Source of the DNA: Mesorhizobium sp. AR10
GTDB lineage: Bacteria; Pseudomonadota; Alphaproteobacteria; Rhizobiales; Rhizobiaceae
Direction of reading: 5' to 3'
DNA: 64,000 bases
Assembly (NCBI RefSeq): GCF_024746795.1
Contig: NZ_CP080524.1
Location: 1 to 64,000, forward strand
Shown here piece after piece: positions 59,305 through 64,000 of the stretch. Both the position numbers and the translations under genes were made by a program. How positions within the stretch are numbered: position 1 is the stretch's first letter; each line of letters opens with the position of its first letter. Below the pieces are notes generated by a model. That model was not told the origin of the DNA and did no database searches. It saw only the letters and a program-made list of their open reading frames with translations.

Positions 59305-61194
59305 ATGGAAGACATGGAGATGCCAAGTAGCCTGATTAAGCGGAACGAAATGTTCTATGTGCATGTTCGCGTGCCTGCGAACATCGTTGAGACCTATGGC
59401 AAGCGGTTCGAAACGAAGTCACTGCGCACCAAGGATTTCAAGGAGGCGCGGCGAAGGCTCCATGACGAGGTGTCCGCGATCAATCGTCGGTTTGATGATC
59501 ACAGAGCCAAGATCGCGCGACAAACCCAACCCGCCACTCCACAGCCATCGCTCAGCTTCGCAGAGATAACCCGGCGGCATGCTCGCGACGTCAGCGACAA
59601 GGAATTTGCCGATCGCGCTGGACTCTTCGAAGCCACCTATGCGGAGCCGTCACGGCTTTGGAAAGGCGAACTGGTCGCGCTGCCGGAGTCACGGTACTTC
59701 GATCATCTGGTGGAGGACGGCGAACTTGATAAGATCGTGGGTTACATCGTTGGCACCCGTGCCAAGGATCGCATTGCCGAGCTTCGCCGCATGCTGGCGA
59801 CGGGCAATCTGAATGAACTGGCGGCGATTGCCGAAGAGCGTTCACACGGCATTGATCCAGCCCGCAAGCTTGTCCTCGCGCGGCTTCTTGCCCGTGCCGA
59901 GATTGACGCTTTGGAAGCCATCGTCGCGGGCGAACCAGATGCCGGTATCGAGAGTGCCGCCGTAGCACCTAGCACGCCCGCAGAGCGCAGCGACGGCGGA
60001 ACAGGTGCACAGGTGCTGGTCAGCGCCAAACATGGCTCTGGGGGACCCCGCCTGTCGCTCGTTTTGGCTGACTGGATTGCCGAAAAGGCGCGCACCAATT
60101 CATGGGTCGAAAAGACCCGCGACGAACGGGAAGCATCCGTGAAGGCGTTTATCGAAATATGCGGCGATCACCCTGTAGGGGTCTACGCCAAGGCCGACGC
60201 GAAGCGCTTCAAGGATGTCCTATTCAACATTCCACCGAACGCGCACAAGAAGATGGCCTTCAAGAGTCTCGGTTTGGTTGCTATCGCTGATAAGGCAGAG
60301 GCCGAAGGCACACAGAAGCCGACTGCAAAGAATGTCGCCCTGAAAATGGACGCGGTATCATCGCTCTTCATCTGGGCGAAAAAGAACTTCGATGAGGTCC
60401 AGACCAATCCGTTTGAAGGATTGAAGCCACAAGTTGACACCGTCGCTCGCGAGGAACGTGACCCGTTCAGTCTGGACGAATTGAAGCGGATATTCAGCGC
60501 GCCACCATTCACAGGCGCGAAATCTGAACACCATTGGCTACAGCCGGGTTCTCAAATTCTGGACTTATCCGGGAAGTACTGGGTTCCGTTGGTTGCGCTC
60601 TACGCTGGCGCGCGGCTGATGGAGATCGTGCAACTCCGTCGCGGCGATATCCAGACGGTCGGTGATGTGACGTTTTTTGACATCAAAGGCGATGGCGAGA
60701 ACAGAGTGAAGACGCGAAGCTCAAATCGCCGTATTCCGGTTCATCCGGCGTTGGTGCGAGCCGGCTTCTTGGACTTCGTCGAACGCGTGAAAAATCCAGA
60801 ACAACGCATATTTCCCGATATCGAGATTGGTAGCGCGAAGAACCGCTCCGCCCCGGCGTCGAAACTCTTTATCCGGCTGATCCGCTCGGCTGGCGTGAAG
60901 ACGCGGAAGAATTGCTTCCATAGCTTCCGACACTCATTCGAAGACGCCTGCCGGGATGCTGAGATCGACACGGCGGTCATGAACGCCTTGCAAGGGCACG
61001 CGGAGCGGGGAATGTCTGGGCGCTACGGTAGCGGCTTCAAGCTGGAGCGGTTGAACGCCGAGATAGCGAAAATCGCTTACGGTAGCGATTTCGAGAAGTC
61101 GGTCGCCAATGATACTAGAAAAAGGAAGGCCGTGCCTTCATCAATAATCTCAAAAAAGACCTCGCGCCGCCGTGCGAGTAGCGGAGCGGGATAA
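59305..61194 (+). CDS. second tyrosine-type integrase, outside attR
   Basis: A 629-residue tyrosine recombinase with the same general plan as the integrase at the left end (N-terminal MFYVHVRVPANIVETYG, long linker). Catalytic residues are in AGARLMEIVQLRRGD, the HSFRHSF box, and the tyrosine in GRYGSG. The two proteins are clearly different in sequence. It reads away from the attR core as if that core were its own left end, which implies a second element stacked at tRNA-Phe. GAGAGG precedes ATG 59305; an in-frame ATG at 59320 has GGAG close by. Confidence 0.9.
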   Translation: MEDMEMPSSLIKRNEMFYVHVRVPANIVETYGKRFETKSLRTKDFKEARRRLHDEVSAINRRFDDHRAKIARQTQPATPQPSLSFAEITRRHARDVSDKEFADRAGLFEATYAEPSRLWKGELVALPESRYFDHLVEDGELDKIVGYIVGTRAKDRIAELRRMLATGNLNELAAIAEERSHGIDPARKLVLARLLARAEIDALEAIVAGEPDAGIESAAVAPSTPAERSDGGTGAQVLVSAKHGSGGPRLSLVLADWIAEKARTNSWVEKTRDEREASVKAFIEICGDHPVGVYAKADAKRFKDVLFNIPPNAHKKMAFKSLGLVAIADKAEAEGTQKPTAKNVALKMDAVSSLFIWAKKNFDEVQTNPFEGLKPQVDTVAREERDPFSLDELKRIFSAPPFTGAKSEHHWLQPGSQILDLSGKYWVPLVALYAGARLMEIVQLRRGDIQTVGDVTFFDIKGDGENRVKTRSSNRRIPVHPALVRAGFLDFVERVKNPEQRIFPDIEIGSAKNRSAPASKLFIRLIRSAGVKTRKNCFHSFRHSFEDACRDAEIDTAVMNALQGHAERGMSGRYGSGFKLERLNAEIAKIAYGSDFEKSVANDTRKRKAVPSSIISKKTSRRRASSGAG

Positions 61195-61430
61195 ATGGAG
61201 GCTGGCCTGATGAGCAGCCTCGATTGGTTCGCCCGGCACGACGGTGTGGAATCGAGCGCCTTGCTAGTCGCGTACAGATGCGAGCTAATCAATTGATAAA
61301 TAAGCCTTATGGTAGTCCCCGGATGGACGTGGTCCTTTCAACAAAATCAATCAGGTAGTGGGTGGTTCGCCCAGCCATATCCTTCATATGTTCTCGTATT
61401 CGGTTGCGAACCGGGTAAGAAATCCTAATT

Positions 61431-61479
61431 GAGCACCCCTCTGATTCCTAATCTGTAGGTCACAGGTTCGATTCCTGTC
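61431..61479 (+). pseudogene. tRNA 3' fragment, probably tRNA-Arg(CCT)
   Basis: GAGCAC, an anticodon loop reading GATTCCTAATC, a T-arm ACAGG-TTCGATT-CCTGT and CGGTATCACCA can be read in order. The anticodon stem has mismatches, and no matching 5' acceptor strand (GATACCG) or D-arm is found upstream. It looks like an attachment-site remnant of another integration event. Confidence 0.55.
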
Positions 61480-61510
61480 GGTATCACCAACGTTTTCAAT
61501 GACTTAGTGG

Positions 61511-61563
61511 GAAATTCGCCGTACTTTTTTGAGAAATTTTGAGAGGTCAGTACGGCGAATTTC
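61511..61563. repeat. 15-bp perfect inverted repeat next to the tRNA fragment
   Basis: GAAATTCGCCGTACT (61511-61525) and its exact complement (61549-61563) are separated by 23 bp, starting 31 bp after the tRNA fragment. It could be a recombinase binding site or a terminator for integrase 2, whose transcript it follows. Confidence 0.6.
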
Positions 61564-61795
61564 GTAGACCTTCAGACTTTGGACACGCATGCGTCAAGGA
61601 CGAAGTAGCCAAATCCGTTGCGAAACCGGCCGCTACGATGCCCACGATTGAGTAGGTCGTCGGGTGTTCCCAATCTCCCTTGCCTGCTTTCGACGCCCCG
61701 AGAGCACGGACGGCACAGTGATGTGGTCGTCGAGCATCTTGGCGAATGGCACGTTGCTGGGAACGAGCCGCTCAAGAGCGCTCCGAGAATGGCGT
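61564..61795. other. intergenic debris upstream of the TetR gene end
   Basis: Protein-like fragments appear in shifting minus-strand frames (VPFAKMLDDHITVPSVLSG; RFRNGFGYFVLDACV), suggesting an old broken gene, but I cannot assign it. Confidence 0.35.
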
Positions 61796-62458
61796 TTAGC
61801 CTTCCGGCTTGAGTCGATTGACGAGGTAGGCGCGCACGCTAGACCTGAGCTCATTAATCGCACCAGGCGCATTCGGCGCGGCCGGGTCGAAGGTCAGGGC
61901 CATCATCGTCCGCATATTGTAGAGCATAATCACCGCGATGGTCCGTACGGCGGGCCGCCTCAGATGGGGGGCATGCGCCTTCAGCGCCTCCGCGATCCTG
62001 TCGAGGTTCCGGGCCCGGAACGCCTCGCGGCCCGTGGAGGCGTCGCTCCTGCTTTCCAGCAAGGGCAGCAAGGCCTTGTGCTTCTTTCGGGTCGAGACAT
62101 AGAAGCCGAGCAACAGGTCCGCCAGGTGCTCCGTGGTGGTCGACCGCGCCTTGGCGATGATGGCCTGCCAGAACGCTTCCAACGATCCCGCATACAGTTC
62201 AAGAAGGGCGTCCGCCACAACCTCTTTCGTCGGGAAGAAGCGGTAAAGCGAGCCGATCTTCGTGTCTGATCGCTCGGCAATCTCCTTCATCGTGGTGGCC
62301 TCGTAACCGCGTTCATGGATCACGTCGGCTGCGGCTTTCAGGATCAACGCGACCCGTTCGCGTCCGTTGCTCCGCTGCGGGACCAGCGCCACCCTGTCAC
62401 CGGATGCGCTCGCGGCCTGGCTAGACGGCGCGAGCTTTGAGACGATCAACTTGCCCAA
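61796..62458 (-). CDS. TetR-family transcriptional regulator
   Basis: A 220-residue regulator with an N-terminal TetR helix-turn-helix: ILKAAADVIHERGYEATTMKEIAERSDTKIGSLYRFFPTKE. The C-terminal ligand domain is typical in length and unassigned. A ~30-residue N-terminal extension precedes the HTH. It lies upstream of and co-directional opposite to nothing but its own spacer; the next genes to the right (isochorismatase-like hydrolase and MFS exporter) read leftward toward it and are likely regulated by it. Confidence 0.88.
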   Translation of the reverse strand: MGKLIVSKLAPSSQAASASGDRVALVPQRSNGRERVALILKAAADVIHERGYEATTMKEIAERSDTKIGSLYRFFPTKEVVADALLELYAGSLEAFWQAIIAKARSTTTEHLADLLLGFYVSTRKKHKALLPLLESRSDASTGREAFRARNLDRIAEALKAHAPHLRRPAVRTIAVIMLYNMRTMMALTFDPAAPNAPGAINELRSSVRAYLVNRLKPEG

Positions 62459-62669
62459 TAGCTTTCCTCAAAATCCACGCGACGCCTAGCCGCTTTTTCC
62501 ACCTCATCTTACTTGAGCATGAGTCGAAATAGCAACAATCGCAGACGCCGACTGACAGCTCGGTTTAAGCCTACTGTTCAGCAACCGGGAGCTGACGATC
62601 GGCCGGATCGAGACGTGGACGCTATACCAGCTACGGACCCGGGAGAGTGAGGATCGCCCCGAGCCGTAC

Positions 62670-63224
62670 TCACGCAGCTTTCGCCGCTTTCAGAACCTCG
62701 GCGGTGCTGCTCACTTCGCCGAGCCGGGGGAAAATCTTTTTCACACTGTGGGCATGCTCTTCGGCATCAAGGTCGGTCATGGCGTCCTCAACCAACACGA
62801 CATTATAGCCCAGTTCGTGCGCTTGCCGCGCCGTTGATTCGACGCCGATGCTGGTGGCGATTCCGCACAGCACCACCTGGGTGACACCAAGGTCCTTCAG
62901 GTGCTCATCGAGGCCGGTCTCATGGAAAGCCCCCCAACGAAGCTTGGTAACGATGTGATCGTTGGGCCGTTGCTCCAGTTCGGGAATGAGGTCCACCCAA
63001 TCCGCTGGCGGGTCGAAGTCGTGCCTCAAGTCGGTGCGGCCCGGCGCACCTCCGGCGACATTGACCAGCACCACTGGAAAGCCGCGATGTCGGAAGGCTC
63101 GTGCGAGTGCCGCGGAGCGGCCGGTGATCTCTTGGGCGGGATGCGCCGTCGGCAGGCCGACGATGCCCTTCTGCAGATCGATGACGATCAAGGCCGGTTT
63201 CTGGTCCAGTTGTGAGAGTGGCAT
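62670..63224 (-). CDS. isochorismatase-family cysteine hydrolase
   Basis: A 184-residue hydrolase: catalytic Asp in ALIVIDLQKGI, Lys in HIVTKLRWGAF, and the nucleophilic Cys in VVLCGIATSIGVESTARQAHELGYNVVLVEDAMTD, with the usual cis-peptide region. Family members hydrolyse amides or isochorismate-type substrates such as nicotinamide or carbamates. It lies 42 bp downstream of an MFS transporter gene on the same strand, so the pair may handle and export one compound under TetR control. Confidence 0.9.
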   Translation of the reverse strand: MPLSQLDQKPALIVIDLQKGIVGLPTAHPAQEITGRSAALARAFRHRGFPVVLVNVAGGAPGRTDLRHDFDPPADWVDLIPELEQRPNDHIVTKLRWGAFHETGLDEHLKDLGVTQVVLCGIATSIGVESTARQAHELGYNVVLVEDAMTDLDAEEHAHSVKKIFPRLGEVSSTAEVLKAAKAA

Positions 63225-63266
63225 GGAGTCTCCTTATGAAGGCTTTACAGGATGAGGGTGGAGGGA

Positions 63267-64000
63267 CTATCCGACCGCGCCGCGCGGCAAGGTTCGGTCG
63301 AACACGACGAAAACGAGGAGGATCGCGGACATTGCGGTCATGACCATAGCCAGGGTGTGGAAGCCGTGATCCGTTGGATGCGAGCCGAACATTACACCGA
63401 GCAGGCTCGCCGCGCCGATCGCACCGAAATAGGTGAAGGTTCGCTGCAGACCGGCGGCCACGCCCATCTCCGAGGCCGGAGCTTGGAGGAAGATCGCGGT
63501 CTGGGTGGGGCTGGCGGTCATCCCCAGCGGCATGCCGATGAACATGACCGCGGCCGCGAGCAGCCAAACGGGCGTGTCGCTGTGCAGGAACAACAGGCTT
63601 ACGCAGCCGACCAATCCTCCTCCCGCGCCGATGATGAACGGAGCGCGCAGGCCTTTCGTGCGAGCGCCGAGCAGCGAACATGCCGCGGCCATGACCGACA
63701 TCGGCAACGTCACCAGGCCCGCGGCGGCCGGGGAATAGTGGGCGCTGCTCTCGAGCCATTGCGCGAAACCGTACATAATGCAGTAGGGGATCAGCAGGAT
63801 CAGGGTGACGCGCAGAAAAGTGACCGTGAGTGGGATATTGGTTGTGAACATCCGCACATCGATGAAGGGCTGCTCGCGTCGCAGCGAATGAAACCAGAAC
63901 AACGTCCAGAACAGAGCCGATATCGGCAGGACCCACCACATTGGTTGATCGAGGTTCATCAGAAAGACCATCAGCGACAGGAGCGCCGCCGCAAACAGCG
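63267..64000 (-). CDS. MFS transporter, C-terminal part (cut by window end)
   Basis: The last ~244 residues of a 14-helix-type (DHA2-like) major facilitator: helices such as WVLPISALFWTLFWFHSL, REQPFIDVRMFTTNIPLTVTF, and an AAAVMFIGMPLGMTASPTQ motif, ending FDRTLPRGAVG. The N-terminal half lies beyond 64000. Drug:proton antiport is the likely role. It is the first gene of the operon with the isochorismatase-like hydrolase. Confidence 0.88.
   Translation of the reverse strand, partial: LFAAALLSLMVFLMNLDQPMWWVLPISALFWTLFWFHSLRREQPFIDVRMFTTNIPLTVTFLRVTLILLIPYCIMYGFAQWLESSAHYSPAAAGLVTLPMSVMAAACSLLGARTKGLRAPFIIGAGGGLVGCVSLLFLHSDTPVWLLAAAVMFIGMPLGMTASPTQTAIFLQAPASEMGVAAGLQRTFTYFGAIGAASLLGVMFGSHPTDHGFHTLAMVMTAMSAILLVFVVFDRTLPRGAVG

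Overview
The window looks like part of an alphaproteobacterial, probably Hyphomicrobiales/Mesorhizobium-like, genome. Support comes from the YacG–tRNA-Phe edge, a MucR/Ros-type regulator, DUF3768, GC-rich codon use in the chromosomal-type genes, and the integration site itself: tRNA-Phe 3' ends are the known target of Mesorhizobium symbiosis islands. The species is an inference.

Layout. yacG and an intact tRNA-Phe (394-469) form the left chromosomal edge. The last 18 bp of the tRNA region (453-470) recur at 59196-59213, so 453-59213 behaves as one integrated island of about 58.7 kb. A tyrosine integrase sits just inside the left edge (568-2286). A 22-bp motif with one mismatch lies in the same orientation 64 bp inside the left core and 63 bp inside the right core. 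A second tyrosine integrase (59305-61194) begins just outside the right core, so elements appear stacked. A tRNA 3' fragment and a 15-bp inverted repeat follow it. Then come a TetR regulator, an isochorismatase-family hydrolase and an MFS transporter cut by the window end.

Island contents, left to right. (1) Nucleic-acid conflict genes: an McrA-like HNH protein and an HNH–RecQ helicase fusion. (2) A His-Xaa-Ser system (hxsA, hxsD, hxsB, hxsC, overlapping or 1 bp apart) followed by four genes for exported proteins, the last one ClpP/SppA-like. (3) An AT-rich three-gene operon led by a candidate PD-(D/E)XK nuclease. (4) A 9.9-kb block (15656-25551) bounded by inverted copies of a ~115-bp site, one copy directly upstream of a small serine recombinase. 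It encodes a trypsin–EndoG fusion, a lamin-tail fragment, a DUF3616-like protein, a membrane protein, an S1/P1 nuclease, and two unrelated solute-binding proteins that carry the same six-cysteine C-terminal tail. (5) Debris: a frameshifted mucR and a scrambled GGDEF–EAL gene. (6) Dodecin, and an acetate-use cluster: acs, a PAS–exonuclease membrane protein, a receiver protein, an SSS-type histidine kinase, a CBS–DUF294 protein, actP and a DUF485 partner. (7) A membrane-anchored NNMT-like methyltransferase, a BTAD/TPR regulator, a serine hydrolase, an HxlR/EthD pair and a cupin, with gene fragments and a dispersed ~70-bp repeat. (8) A leftward block next to attR: DUF3768, small unknowns, an orphan cytosine-C5 methyltransferase and an HUH-like protein.

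The strongest candidates for something undescribed are the inverted-repeat block with its knottin-like tails on solute-binding proteins, the hxs operon with co-transcribed exported proteins, and the AT-rich three-gene operon.
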